Of a stretch of DNA of 64,000 nucleotides, positions 26,396 to 34,852 are shown in pieces; the stretch's first letter is position 1; every line of letters starts with the position of its first letter. The notes under the pieces were generated by a model. That model saw only the letters and a program-made list of their open reading frames with translations, made no database searches and was not told the DNA's origin. The DNA comes from CAXMST01 sp963700785. GTDB taxonomy: Bacteria > Actinomycetota > Thermoleophilia > Solirubrobacterales > 70-9. A program made the position numbers and the translations under genes. The DNA is taken from assembly GCA_963700785.1 (NCBI GenBank), contig CAVOYZ010000017.1, forward strand, positions 15,484 to 79,483, in the 5' to 3' direction.

Positions 26396-26423
26396 TTGAC
26401 CCCGCCGAGTGCGTGGCTATACT
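26396..26423 (+). promoter_or_regulatory. Sigma70-type promoter for the riboswitch-peptidase transcript
   Basis: TTGACC, 16-base spacer, TATACT: close to the TTGACA/TATAAT consensus. Predicted transcription start is about 26,430, just upstream of the riboswitch. Confidence 0.7.
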
Positions 26424-26445
26424 CCTCGGCCAAGTTTGGACCTGC

Positions 26446-26579
26446 CTAATCTCCGGCGCGTCAGTGACGGAGGGCGGGGGAACCGGAGGGAGAGAGGAAA
26501 CCCTCTCCCAGGGGCGAATCGGAACCTACATCCGTAGCGCTGCTCTTTCGGCGCGAGCCCGTCAGCTAACCCCGTAGGC
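26446..26579 (+). ncRNA. Cyclic di-AMP riboswitch (ydaO/yuaA type)
   Basis: The 5' UTR has the conserved blocks of this class in order: GCGGGGGAACCGG, a variable stem (GAGAGAGG / CCCTCTC), GGGGCGAATCGG, and near the end the characteristic GAGCCCGTCAGCTAACCCCG followed by TAGGCC. A strong promoter lies just upstream and an M23 cell-wall peptidase starts 23 bases downstream. In this class c-di-AMP binding usually turns expression off, and in actinobacteria the targets are often wall hydrolases. This fits a c-di-AMP-controlled peptidoglycan enzyme. A covariance search against RF00379 would confirm it. Confidence 0.85.
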
Positions 26580-26602
26580 CACAACGAAAGAGAGACGCAG
26601 AC

Positions 26603-27742
26603 GTGAGCTCGGGTCGACCCCCCCGACGCCAAGATCGAAGGACAACGCTGGCCACGGCGCTCGTGCTCGGCGCCGCCCTGATCGCCGCCGGCGTCGCCGG
26701 CGCCGAGGACGGAGGGGTCGGAGCGCCCTCGCCCCCGGAGGTCCGCACCGCCCGCTGCCTCGACCGCTGCCTCGACGTCCGCGTCGTCGCCGAGACCGGG
26801 CTCGCCGAGCTCGCGGGGCGCGACCTCTCCGCCGTCACGACCGTCCGCCTCGACGGAGCCGACGGCAAGCTCGAGATCGAGCCAAAGAGGGTCAACTCGT
26901 CGCGGGTCAAGTTCCGGGTGCCGCTCGGTGCGCTCAGCGGCAGGCCGGTGGTGATCGACGAGTTCGGCAACAAGGCCCGCTCCGAGGAGCGGCTGAAGAT
27001 CGTCGGTGAGAACCGGGTCAGCGATGCGGAGGGCTTCGAGGTCGCGGCGGCCGAGGCGACCCCCTCGAAGAGCTTCTTCGAGGGCAAGCGACGCAGCCGC
27101 GTCGAGTACCTGTTCGAGGCCGAGCAGCCGACCGACGTCCGGATCGACGTGCTCAAGGGCAAGCGGCGGCGACTGATCGACACGATCGTGCAGCGGGACC
27201 AGAAGCCGTTCGCAAACCACTCGGCCGCCTGGAACGGGCTCGGAGAGGACAACAAGGTCGCCCCGAACGGCAAGTACAGCTTCGAGGTGACCCAGCTCAG
27301 CGGTGGCGCCGGCGATCGCGCCGGGTTCCGCTACTACGACCACAAGTTCCCGCTCGCAGGGCGCCACAGCTACGGCGACGGGCTCGGCGCCGGCCGCAGC
27401 CACCAGGGACAGGACGTCTTCGCGAAGTGCGGAAACGATGTCTACGCGGCCCGCGGCGGGCGGATCCAGACCAGCTCCTATCACTCCGCCGCCGGCTACT
27501 ACATCGTCGTCGACGGTGCCAAGACCGGCGTCGACTACGTCTACATGCACCTCTCGCGCAAGGGCCGCGCGAAGAAGGGATCGAAGGTCAAGACCGGCGA
27601 GCGGATCGGCTTCAACGACGACACCGGCAACGCCTCAGGCTGTCACGTCCATTTCGAGATGTGGTCGGCCCCGGGCTGGTACGAGGGCGGGCACGTGCTC
27701 AGCCCGACCAAGGCGTTGAAGCGCTGGGACCGCTGGTCCTGA
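26603..27742 (+). CDS. Secreted M23 (LytM-type) metallopeptidase
   Basis: The 379-residue protein starts at GTG 26603 after AAAGAGAG. It has a signal segment (TLATALVLGAALIAAGVAGA), a region of about 200 residues without a known fold (possibly Ig-like or FlgD-like, with WNGLGEDNKVAPNGKYSFEV), and a C-terminal LytM domain. Zinc ligands are visible in RSHQGQDVFA (H-x3-D) and GCHVHFEMW (H-x-H). The scaffold LSRKGRAKKGSKVKTGERIG is typical of M23. It should cleave peptidoglycan cross-bridges. It is controlled by the c-di-AMP riboswitch upstream. Confidence 0.9.
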   Translation: MSSGRPPRRQDRRTTLATALVLGAALIAAGVAGAEDGGVGAPSPPEVRTARCLDRCLDVRVVAETGLAELAGRDLSAVTTVRLDGADGKLEIEPKRVNSSRVKFRVPLGALSGRPVVIDEFGNKARSEERLKIVGENRVSDAEGFEVAAAEATPSKSFFEGKRRSRVEYLFEAEQPTDVRIDVLKGKRRRLIDTIVQRDQKPFANHSAAWNGLGEDNKVAPNGKYSFEVTQLSGGAGDRAGFRYYDHKFPLAGRHSYGDGLGAGRSHQGQDVFAKCGNDVYAARGGRIQTSSYHSAAGYYIVVDGAKTGVDYVYMHLSRKGRAKKGSKVKTGERIGFNDDTGNASGCHVHFEMWSAPGWYEGGHVLSPTKALKRWDRWS

Positions 27743-27761
27743 GCGCTGAAGCCCGGGCCCG

Positions 27762-29372
27762 CTACTCCCACTCGATCGTCGCCGGCGGCTTCGAGCTGAT
27801 GTCGAGCGCAACCCGGTTGACCTGCGGGACCTCGTTGATGATCCGGTTCGAAACGCGCTCGAGCAGGTCGTAGGGGAGCCTCGCCCAGTCCGCGGTCATC
27901 GCGTCGTCGGAGGTCACGGCCCGGATCACGATCGGATAGGCGTAGGTGCGCCCGTCGCCCTGGACGCCGACCGAGCGGACCACCGGCAGCACGCAGAAGC
28001 TCTGCCAGAGCTCCCGGTAGAGGTTCGCCGCCCGTACCTCCTCCTGCAGGATCGCGTCCGCCTCGCGCAACAGGTCGAGCCGCTCCTTCGTCACCTCGCC
28101 GCCGACGATCCGGATCGCCAGGCCGGGGCCCGGGAACGGCTGTCGCCAGACCATCCGGTCGTTCAGCCCCAGCTCTGTCGCCACCGCGCGAACCTCGTCC
28201 TTGAACAGCATCCGCAGCGGCTCGACCAGATCGAGGTCGAGGTCCTCGGGCAGGCCGCCGACGTTGTGGTGCGACTTGATCGTCGCGGTGCCCTCCCCTC
28301 CACCCGACTCGATCACGTCCGAGTAGAGGGTGCCCTGCACGAGGTGGCTGACGTCCGGGAGCTTGCGGGCCTCCTCCTCGAAGACCCGGATGAACTCCTC
28401 GCCGATGATCTTCCGCTTCGTCTCGGGGTCGTCGTGTCCGGCTAGCCTCGCGAGGAAGCGCTCCTCCGCGTAGATGTGAATCAGCTTGATCCCGAGACCC
28501 TCGCGGAAGTTGGCGACGACCTGGTCGGCCTCCCCCTTGCGGAGCAGGCCGTGGTCGACCAGCACGCAGGTCAGCTGGTCCCCGACCGCGCGGTGGACCA
28601 GCGCGGCGGCCGTGGCCGAGTCGACGCCGCCGGAGAGGCCACAGATCACGCCTCCGCCTCCGACCTGATCGCGGATCCGCTCAACCTGCTCATCGATCAC
28701 CGAGGCCATCGTCCAGCCCTGCTCGCAGCCGGCGACGTCGCGCAGGAACCGCTCGAGGATCTCCTGGCCGTGCGGGGTGTGGATGACCTCGGGGTGGAAC
28801 TGGATCCCGTACAGGCCCCTGTCGGCGTTCTCGCAGGCGGCGACCGGCGACCCCGGGCTCGCGGCGAGCGCGGTGAAGCCCGGCGGCGCTTCGATCACGC
28901 AGTCGCGATGCGACATCCAGCACTGCTGCTCGGCCGGCAGGCCCGAGAGCAGCCTGCCCCCGCCGCCGGCAAGGGTCAGCGTCGTGCGCCCGAACTCGCC
29001 CTTCTCGGCGCCCTCGACGCGGCCGCCGAGGTCGTGGACCATCAGCTGCATCCCGTAACAGATCCCGAGCACCGGGATGCCGAGATCGAGCAGCTCGCGA
29101 CGGAGCGCCGGCGCGCCCTTCTCGTAGACGGACGCGGGCCCGCCGGAGAGGACCAGGGCCCGCGGCTTGCGGGATCGGATCAGCTCGAGGTCGACGCCGT
29201 GCGGCAGCAGTTCGGCGAAGACGCCGCATTCGCGGATCCGGCGCGCGATCAGCTGCGAGTACTGGCCCCCGAAGTCGAGTACGAGGACCTCCTCGCGGTC
29301 GGTGGGCGGCTCGAAGCCCCCATCCGCGACTTTCCCGGGCTCGGGCGCCGACTCGGTCGTCAGCTCAGTCAT
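27762..29372 (-). CDS. guaA: GMP synthase (glutamine-hydrolysing)
   Basis: The 536-residue two-domain enzyme converts XMP to GMP. The class I amidotransferase has GICYGMQLMV (Cys nucleophile) and GIQFHPEVIHT (His, Glu). The ATP-pyrophosphatase has the P-loop CGLSGGVDSATAAALVHRA, and the C-terminal dimerisation domain has RQPFPGPGLAIRIVGGEVT and ends KPPATIEWE. Normal length. It overlaps the upstream guaB3 by 8 bases on the same strand, so the pair is one transcript. Confidence 0.97.
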   Translation of the reverse strand: MTELTTESAPEPGKVADGGFEPPTDREEVLVLDFGGQYSQLIARRIRECGVFAELLPHGVDLELIRSRKPRALVLSGGPASVYEKGAPALRRELLDLGIPVLGICYGMQLMVHDLGGRVEGAEKGEFGRTTLTLAGGGGRLLSGLPAEQQCWMSHRDCVIEAPPGFTALAASPGSPVAACENADRGLYGIQFHPEVIHTPHGQEILERFLRDVAGCEQGWTMASVIDEQVERIRDQVGGGGVICGLSGGVDSATAAALVHRAVGDQLTCVLVDHGLLRKGEADQVVANFREGLGIKLIHIYAEERFLARLAGHDDPETKRKIIGEEFIRVFEEEARKLPDVSHLVQGTLYSDVIESGGGEGTATIKSHHNVGGLPEDLDLDLVEPLRMLFKDEVRAVATELGLNDRMVWRQPFPGPGLAIRIVGGEVTKERLDLLREADAILQEEVRAANLYRELWQSFCVLPVVRSVGVQGDGRTYAYPIVIRAVTSDDAMTADWARLPYDLLERVSNRIINEVPQVNRVALDISSKPPATIEWE

Positions 29373-30570
29373 CCGCCACGCCGACGCCGTTGGCGACGGC
29401 CGAGCGCCCGTTCGACCCCATGCCTACCGCCTGCTCCTTCTGCAGCGACTTGCCTTCGGTCTGCAGAGCCGGCGCGACCATCACCTCGGCCCGGTGGAAG
29501 GAGGGAATGTCCTCGTAGCCGCAGGTGGCCATCGACGTCCGCAGCGCGCCCATCAGGTTGAAGGTGCCGTCGTTCTCGTTCGCGGGCCCGAGCAGGATCT
29601 GCTCGAGGGTTCCGTCCTGGCGCGTCGCAACCCGGGTCCCGCGCGGAAGCGAGGGGTGGAAGGTCGCCATTCCCCAGTGGTACCCGCGGCCGGGCGCCTC
29701 CTCGGCTCGGGCCAGCGGCGAGCCGATCATCACCGCGTCGGCGCCGCAGGCGATCGCCTTCGAGACGTCACCGCCGGTCCGCATGCCGCCGTCGCCGATC
29801 ACGTTGCAGTACTGGCCGGTCTCGAGCATGTGCTGCGAGCGCGCGGCTGCAACGTCGGCGATCGCGGTCGCCTGCGGCACGCCGATCCCGAGCACGCCGC
29901 GGGTCGTGCATGCGGCACCCGGCCCGACGCCGACCAGGACACCGACCGCGCCGGTTCGCATCAGATGCAGCCCGGTCGAGTAGGAGGCGCAGCCGCCGAC
30001 GATGCAGGGAATCGGGAGCTCCGCGATGAACTCCTTCAGGTTGAGCGGGTCGGCGGAGGAGCTGACGTGCTCGGCCGAGATCACGGTGCCCTGGACGACG
30101 AGGATGTCGAGACCGGCATCGAGCGCCAGCTCGTGGTGCTCGTTGACCTTCTGCGGCGTCAGCGAGCCGCAGGCAACGGCGCCCTCGGCCTTGACCTCCT
30201 CGATCCGCTGGCGGATCAGCTCCGGCTTGACCGGCTCCGCGTAGACCTCCTGCATGAGCTTCGTCGCCATCTCCGGGGGGGCCTTGGCGATCCGGTCGAG
30301 CTGCTCGTCGGCGTCCTCGTAGCGGGACCAGATTCCCTCGAGGTTGAGCACCCCGAGGCCACCGAGCCGGTTGACCAGCACGGCGGTCTGCGGGCTGACG
30401 ACGCCGTCCATCGCCGAGGCGAGCAGCGGCAGCTCGAACCGGTAGGGGCCGAGGTTCCAGGTGATGTCGATGTCGTCGGGGTCACGCGTTCGCCTCGACG
30501 GCACGATCGCGATGTCGTCGAAGCCGTAGGCCCGACGCGCCTTCTTCCCTCGTCCGATCTCAACTTCCAA
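29365..30570 (-). CDS. guaB3: GuaB3 family IMP dehydrogenase-related protein
   Basis: The 401-residue TIM-barrel protein starts at TTG 30570 after AAGGGAGACC. It has LLASAMDGVVSPQTAVLVNR, the phosphate-loop region GVGPGAACTTRGVLGIGVPQ with the catalytic Cys, and VIGDGGMRTGGDVSKAIACG. It lacks the CBS pair of standard GuaB, which with the length and N-terminal GRGKKARRAYGFDDIAIVPS identifies the actinobacterial GuaB3 group. Some GuaB3 enzymes act on GMP or IMP; the reaction here is not certain. It precedes guaA in an overlapping operon. Confidence 0.9.
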   Translation of the reverse strand: MEVEIGRGKKARRAYGFDDIAIVPSRRTRDPDDIDITWNLGPYRFELPLLASAMDGVVSPQTAVLVNRLGGLGVLNLEGIWSRYEDADEQLDRIAKAPPEMATKLMQEVYAEPVKPELIRQRIEEVKAEGAVACGSLTPQKVNEHHELALDAGLDILVVQGTVISAEHVSSSADPLNLKEFIAELPIPCIVGGCASYSTGLHLMRTGAVGVLVGVGPGAACTTRGVLGIGVPQATAIADVAAARSQHMLETGQYCNVIGDGGMRTGGDVSKAIACGADAVMIGSPLARAEEAPGRGYHWGMATFHPSLPRGTRVATRQDGTLEQILLGPANENDGTFNLMGALRTSMATCGYEDIPSFHRAEVMVAPALQTEGKSLQKEQAVGMGSNGRSAVANGVGVADD

Positions 30571-30614
30571 CTGCTGGTCTCCCTTGCGCTAGCGACGACA
30601 TCGACAGACCACTG

Positions 30615-30620
30615 ATTGTA
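30615..30620 (-). promoter_or_regulatory. Possible -10 element for guaB3-guaA
   Basis: TACAAT on the minus strand, about 45 bases upstream of the guaB3 start. No good -35 box is visible, so this is tentative. Confidence 0.3.
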
Positions 30621-30651
30621 GGTGGGGGGACCGGCGGGCCCGTGGCGCCTT

Positions 30652-30670
30652 TCCCGCCCAATTTGCGGGA
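30652..30670 (-). terminator. Hairpin downstream of the PfkB-family gene
   Basis: Minus strand: TCCCGC, 7-base AT-rich loop, GCGGGA, AAGG. It lies 20-40 bases after the kinase stop and before the guaB3 promoter region. Confidence 0.4.
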
Positions 30671-30690
30671 TCGGGGCGAGGCGGGAGCCC

Positions 30691-31650
30691 TCAGGCGACC
30701 CCGACCTCGAGATCGAGCTCGCTGACCTCGACCCGATCGGCGATCCTCGCGACCTCGCCGGGATCGACCGAACCGGCGCCGAGGTGCTGGGTCGACTCGG
30801 CCCCGCAGGCGACCGCGAACGCCAGCGTCTCGGCGGGCGATCGGCCGGCCCGCCGGGCGGAGGCGAGCCCGGCGAGAAACGCATCGCCCGAGCCAACCGA
30901 GGCGACCGGCTCGAGCGGCTCGATCTTGGCCTCGTAGCGACGCCGGTGCGGGCCCGAGCCGGCGATCGCGACGCAGCCGTTCGCGGTCGTCACGAAGGCC
31001 TCGTTCGCGCCCATCTCGATCAGGCTCCGGAGTCCGGTGTTGAGCTCCTCGGCATCCCCGAACTCGTAGCCGACCGCCTCCTCGGCCTCGGCGATGTTCG
31101 GCGCGACAACGGCGGGCTGGGCCCGGAGGCCGGCGCGCATCGGCTCACCATCGGTGTCGAGCAGCACCGGCACCTCGCATTCGTGCATCCGGGTGATCAG
31201 CGCCGCGTAGATATCGACCGGCGCACCCGGCGGCAGCGAGCCGGCGATCACGCAGTAGTTCGCGCCGCGCGCGAGATAGGTGAGCCGCTCGACGAAGCGC
31301 TCGACCTCGCCGGCGCTGACCTCGGGGCCGCGCTCGTTGATCTCGGTCTGCTCGCCGGAGGTCGGATCGACGATCGAGATGTTCGTTCGGGAGTCGGCGG
31401 CGACCTCGATGAAATCGTGCAGGACCTCCTCGGCGGTGAGCAGCTCGCGGATCCGCGCGCCGGTGGCGCCGCCGGCGAGTCCGGTGGCGATCACCGGCTC
31501 GCCGAGGTGCTTGAGCGTGCGCGCCACATTGACCCCCTTGCCGCCCGGCGCCCGGCGCGATTCAACCGCCCGGTGCCGGCGGCCGAGGCGGACCCGCGGC
31601 ACGGCCACCGTGCGATCGAGCGCCGCGTTCAGCGTCACGGTCAAGATCAC
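30691..31650 (-). CDS. PfkB-family sugar kinase, probably 1-phosphofructokinase-like
   Basis: The 319-residue kinase begins MILTVTLNAALDRTVAVPRV, the start typical of 1-phosphofructokinase and tagatose-6-phosphate kinase. It has the first PfkB signature APGGKGVNVARTLKHLG and the second ASVGSGDAFLAGLASARRAG with the catalytic Asp. SLPPGAPVDIYAALI and DTDGEPMRAGL fit the fructose/tagatose phosphate group. No PTS gene is nearby, so the substrate is open. Its start overlaps the DacA stop by 4 bases. Confidence 0.82.
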   Translation of the reverse strand: MILTVTLNAALDRTVAVPRVRLGRRHRAVESRRAPGGKGVNVARTLKHLGEPVIATGLAGGATGARIRELLTAEEVLHDFIEVAADSRTNISIVDPTSGEQTEINERGPEVSAGEVERFVERLTYLARGANYCVIAGSLPPGAPVDIYAALITRMHECEVPVLLDTDGEPMRAGLRAQPAVVAPNIAEAEEAVGYEFGDAEELNTGLRSLIEMGANEAFVTTANGCVAIAGSGPHRRRYEAKIEPLEPVASVGSGDAFLAGLASARRAGRSPAETLAFAVACGAESTQHLGAGSVDPGEVARIADRVEVSELDLEVGVA

Positions 31651-32957
31651 TGTCGGTTCCCTTCCTCTCGCTGCCTGATCCGGCGGCGCCGGCTGTCGAG
31701 CCGCTCCTCCGGCGTTCGCTCGCCGGTCTTCCGCTCGCGGCCGTCGCGACCACGCCGGATTGCGATCACGAACGCGCCGCCGACAAGGATAAGACCAGCG
31801 GCGATCAGCAGCGCCGCCGCCGGCCCCCCGAGGCTGCTGAGAGCCCCGGGGGCCGCGATCTCACGGCCGGCCAGCAGCGGCACCGAACCGAGCCGCTCGC
31901 CCGCGACGGTTCTCAGGATGCCGCGCCCGACGGGCGCGCCGGCCGCGATCGGTCCCTCGAGGCCCGGCTCGACTGCGGTCTCGATCTGCACCTCCTGGTC
32001 GGCGCGCAGCGCAATCCGCTGACCGCGGGCCGCCAGCAACTCGAGCGGCTGCTTCTCACCGGCCACGGGGGCGGTCCCGACGACCTCGTCGCGGCCCACC
32101 ACCTCGCGCTTCGAGTAGAGCGAGAAGCCGTAGTCGAGCAGCGCCTCCGACGCGGCGTCGCGGCCGGACTCGCTCTCGGCCCCGAGCACGACCGAGACCA
32201 GCGGCACGCCCTTGCGCTCGGCGGAGGCGACCAGCACGTAGCCGGCGTCAAGCGTGTGCCCGGTCTTGATCCCATCGACCGAGTCGTCGGCCAACAGCAG
32301 CAGGTTGCGGGTCTCGACCACCCGTGGACTCGCCCCGCTCTTCAACCTCGCCTCGGACTTGCGAACGATCCGGCGGAAGCGACGGTCCTCGCGGAGAGCC
32401 AGCGCCAACGCCGCCAGGTCACGGGCGGTGGAGGCGTTGCGCCGCTGATCGAGACCGATCGGGTTGGTGTAGCTGGTGCGGTCGAGGCCGAGCTTCGCGG
32501 CAGCGCGGTTCATCCGCTTGACGAACCTCGGAACCGACCCCGAGACGGCGTCGGCGAGCGCGTATGCGGCGTCGTTGGCGCTCGGCAGCAGCATCGCCAC
32601 GAGCAGGTCCCGGACCGAGATCCGCTCGCCCTCGCTCAGCCCGAGCACCGACTCGGCCGGGGCGGGAGAGTAAGCGGGGGCGACGACCCGGCGATCCAGC
32701 GGCAGGTCGGCGAGCGCCAGATAGGCCGTCATCAGCTTCGTCGTGCTGGCAATCGGCAGGCGCCTCGTCGCCGCGCTCCCGGCGAGCTCGTCGCCGCTGC
32801 GTGCGTCGACCAGCAGCCAGGCGCGGGCCTCGAGGCGCGGCGGCTTCGTCTGCTTGTCGGCGCTGGCCGCCGGCGCCGGCCCGGCAGCGGCCAGCGAGCT
32901 CAGCAGCGCGAGCGCCAGGCAGACGGCGGCGCGCATGGACGGGCGGCGGTCAGTCAC
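31647..32957 (-). CDS. D-alanyl-D-alanine carboxypeptidase (DacA/PBP5 family)
   Basis: The 436-residue protein has a signal peptide (ALALLSSLAAAGPAPAAS) and the penicillin-binding S11 domain. The SxxK nucleophile is in PIASTTKLMTAYLAL, the SxN motif in LLPSANDAAYALADAV, and KTG in DGIKTGHTLDAGYVLVA. A beta-rich second domain follows, and near the C-terminus is a membrane helix (AAALLIAAGLILVGGAFVIA) with an Arg/Glu-rich cytoplasmic tail. It trims D-Ala from pentapeptides. It lies between the LysM-protein gene and the kinase with ATGA-type overlaps on both sides. Confidence 0.92.
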   Translation of the reverse strand: MTDRRPSMRAAVCLALALLSSLAAAGPAPAASADKQTKPPRLEARAWLLVDARSGDELAGSAATRRLPIASTTKLMTAYLALADLPLDRRVVAPAYSPAPAESVLGLSEGERISVRDLLVAMLLPSANDAAYALADAVSGSVPRFVKRMNRAAAKLGLDRTSYTNPIGLDQRRNASTARDLAALALALREDRRFRRIVRKSEARLKSGASPRVVETRNLLLLADDSVDGIKTGHTLDAGYVLVASAERKGVPLVSVVLGAESESGRDAASEALLDYGFSLYSKREVVGRDEVVGTAPVAGEKQPLELLAARGQRIALRADQEVQIETAVEPGLEGPIAAGAPVGRGILRTVAGERLGSVPLLAGREIAAPGALSSLGGPAAALLIAAGLILVGGAFVIAIRRGRDGRERKTGERTPEERLDSRRRRIRQREEGNRQ

Positions 32958-33313
32958 TTGCGCAGCGTCAGCTCCTGGCCGGTCGCCAGGGTGTTCGGAT
33001 CGATGCCCTTGTTCAGTCGCTCGATTCGCTTGACCGACACGCCGAAGGTCTCGGCGATCGTGCCAAGCGAATCGCCGGGCTCGACGGCGTAGGTCTTCGG
33101 CGTCTCGGCACCGCCGCCGTTCCCGCTCCCACCGCCGTCGCTCTGGCGTGCCTGACCCTGGCCGCTACGGGCGGGCGGCTCATCGCCGCCGTCCGAGTTC
33201 GACGCGACGACGATCACCGCGATCAGGGCGGCGGCCAGCGCCAGCGGCGCCAGCACCCTCAGGAGGGGCGATCGCGCGGGCGGCTCCGGGAGGCCGGTGC
33301 TGCGTCGGTCCAC
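32954..33313 (-). CDS. Membrane-anchored LysM-domain protein
   Basis: The 119-residue protein has an N-terminal membrane helix (LAPLALAAALIAVIVVASNS), a Gly/Ser/Gln-rich linker, and a single LysM at the C-terminus (YAVEPGDSLGTIAETFGVSV, ending TLATGQELTLRK). LysM binds peptidoglycan or chitin-like glycans. No catalytic domain is present. The stop overlaps the DacA start, suggesting it works with that carboxypeptidase, for example as a wall-binding partner. Confidence 0.85.
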   Translation of the reverse strand: MDRRSTGLPEPPARSPLLRVLAPLALAAALIAVIVVASNSDGGDEPPARSGQGQARQSDGGGSGNGGGAETPKTYAVEPGDSLGTIAETFGVSVKRIERLNKGIDPNTLATGQELTLRK

Positions 33314-33358
33314 GCGGCGATGGTACGAGACCGGACCGCCAGATCCGCGTGCACGGCG

Positions 33359-34852
33359 CTAATCCTGCGGATCGACGCCGGGCTGCGCGGGAATCCGCCG
33401 CCGGCCCGGACCCCGGTGCGGCGAGCCGACCAGCGCGGCGCCGAGCAGCCATCCGCGCTCGAGCCGCGCGACCGCGTCGGAGACCTCCTCGGCCCGCGTC
33501 GATCCGCTGCGCGCGCAGAGGACCCCGCCCTCGGCCACCGCGGCGACGAGCCCGGCCTCCGGGGCGGCCAGAAGCGGCGGCGTGTCGTAGATCACCAGGT
33601 CGTAGACGCGAAGCAGCTGCGCGCTGAGCGCCCGAAACCGCGCTTCGGACAGGAGCTCCATCGGCTCGCTGCGGCGGTGCCCCGCCGGCACGCAGATCAA
33701 CGATCGACGATCCTCGCCGGCGGCCTCCTGATCGGTGATCGGGACCACCCGGATCACATCGCGAGGGCTCGCCGCCCCGGCGAGATACTCGGACAGCCCC
33801 GGCCCCGCGGCGAGGCCGAGCAGCTGATCGAAGGCGGGGCGCCGCAGGTCGGCTTCGACGACGATCACGGTGGCCCCGCGCCGGCAGGCGGCGGCGCCGA
33901 GGCCGAGCGCGACGGAGGTCCTTCCCTCGCCGGGATTCGCGCTGACCACCGCCAGCGCCCGAGCCGGATCGCCGGCCTCACCAAGCCCCAGGGCCGCGGC
34001 AATCGCCTGCGTTCGGTCCGCCCCGAGGCGGTCGAATCGGGCCCCGGCCGGGTCGGTCGCCGGACTGACGACGCGGGCTCGGCCGAGCTCGCCGAGCACG
34101 GCGGTGCCGGCGGCGGCCTCGAGATCCGCGGCGCGGCGGATCGGCCGTCGGCGAAGCTCGCTGCCGAGAACCGCGAGGCTCGCCAGCAGGGCGGCGATCC
34201 CGGCTCCGGCGAGCGCTGAGCCCGCCACCGAGCGATCGCTGACCGGCTCGGAGGGGAGCTCGGCCGGACTGCCGACGCGGAGCGGGGCACCCTGCGCCTT
34301 CAGCTCGGTGACCGAGTCGAGCCGCTCGTTCAGGCGCAGGGCCTGCTCGGAGGCGGGATCGAGCTCGGTGAGGCGCCCGCTGAGGCGCTCCTCGAGGGTC
34401 CGCAGGCGCCGTCGCTCGAGCACGGTCCCGAGCTCGACGACGGCGCCGGCGAAGGCGTCGGCGGCGGCGGCGGCGAAATCGGGAAAGGAGGCGGTCGAGC
34501 GGACGACCAGGGTGCCGTCTTCATCGCCGGCGAGGAACTGCGTCCGCGCGATCAGATCGGCGCCGACCACGTCACCTCCGAGGCCGGCGGCAGCGAGCTC
34601 GCTCGCGTCGTCGCTCTCCGCCAAGGCGATCACCCGCTCGAGGTCGGCGGGCCCGCCGCCGGCGGCGCCGCTGCCGACGGCTTCGAGCGCAGCCCCCCGA
34701 TCGACGAGCAGCACCGTCGCCGTCGCGACGTACTCGGGCTCATCGGCAAGCCCCCAGGCCGCGCCCGCAAACGCCCCGAGCGCGATCACGACGGCCAGCG
34801 GCCGCGCCGCGGCTCGCAGCGCTGCAGCGGCCGCCCGCACCGGACCGCTCAC
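33359..34852 (-). CDS. Wzz-like chain-length/BY-kinase-like fusion with altered Walker A
   Basis: The 497-residue protein has two membrane helices (about residues 18-36, PLAVVIALGAFAGAAWG; about 210-225, GSALAGAGIAALLASL) flanking a Wzz-like external segment with YVATATVLLVDRG. The cytoplasmic domain resembles bacterial tyrosine kinases: VVSANPGEGRTSVALGLGAA as Walker A, VIVVEADLRRPAFD as Walker A', VIYDTPPLL as Walker B. The usual GKT/GKS lysine is Arg. The C-terminal Tyr cluster is also absent (the tail is RRRIPAQPGVDPQD). It may be a non-autophosphorylating ATPase or an inactive scaffold for polysaccharide export. No other polysaccharide genes are next to it. ATGA overlap with argS. Confidence 0.75.
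   Translation of the reverse strand: MSGPVRAAAAALRAAARPLAVVIALGAFAGAAWGLADEPEYVATATVLLVDRGAALEAVGSGAAGGGPADLERVIALAESDDASELAAAGLGGDVVGADLIARTQFLAGDEDGTLVVRSTASFPDFAAAAADAFAGAVVELGTVLERRRLRTLEERLSGRLTELDPASEQALRLNERLDSVTELKAQGAPLRVGSPAELPSEPVSDRSVAGSALAGAGIAALLASLAVLGSELRRRPIRRAADLEAAAGTAVLGELGRARVVSPATDPAGARFDRLGADRTQAIAAALGLGEAGDPARALAVVSANPGEGRTSVALGLGAAACRRGATVIVVEADLRRPAFDQLLGLAAGPGLSEYLAGAASPRDVIRVVPITDQEAAGEDRRSLICVPAGHRRSEPMELLSEARFRALSAQLLRVYDLVIYDTPPLLAAPEAGLVAAVAEGGVLCARSGSTRAEEVSDAVARLERGWLLGAALVGSPHRGPGRRRIPAQPGVDPQD

Noticed and set aside
32256..34219. Long plus-strand frames opposite dacA and the Wzz-like gene
   Set aside because: They are antisense shadows of high-GC coding DNA, full of Arg/Pro/Gly, without Shine-Dalgarno or recognisable domains.
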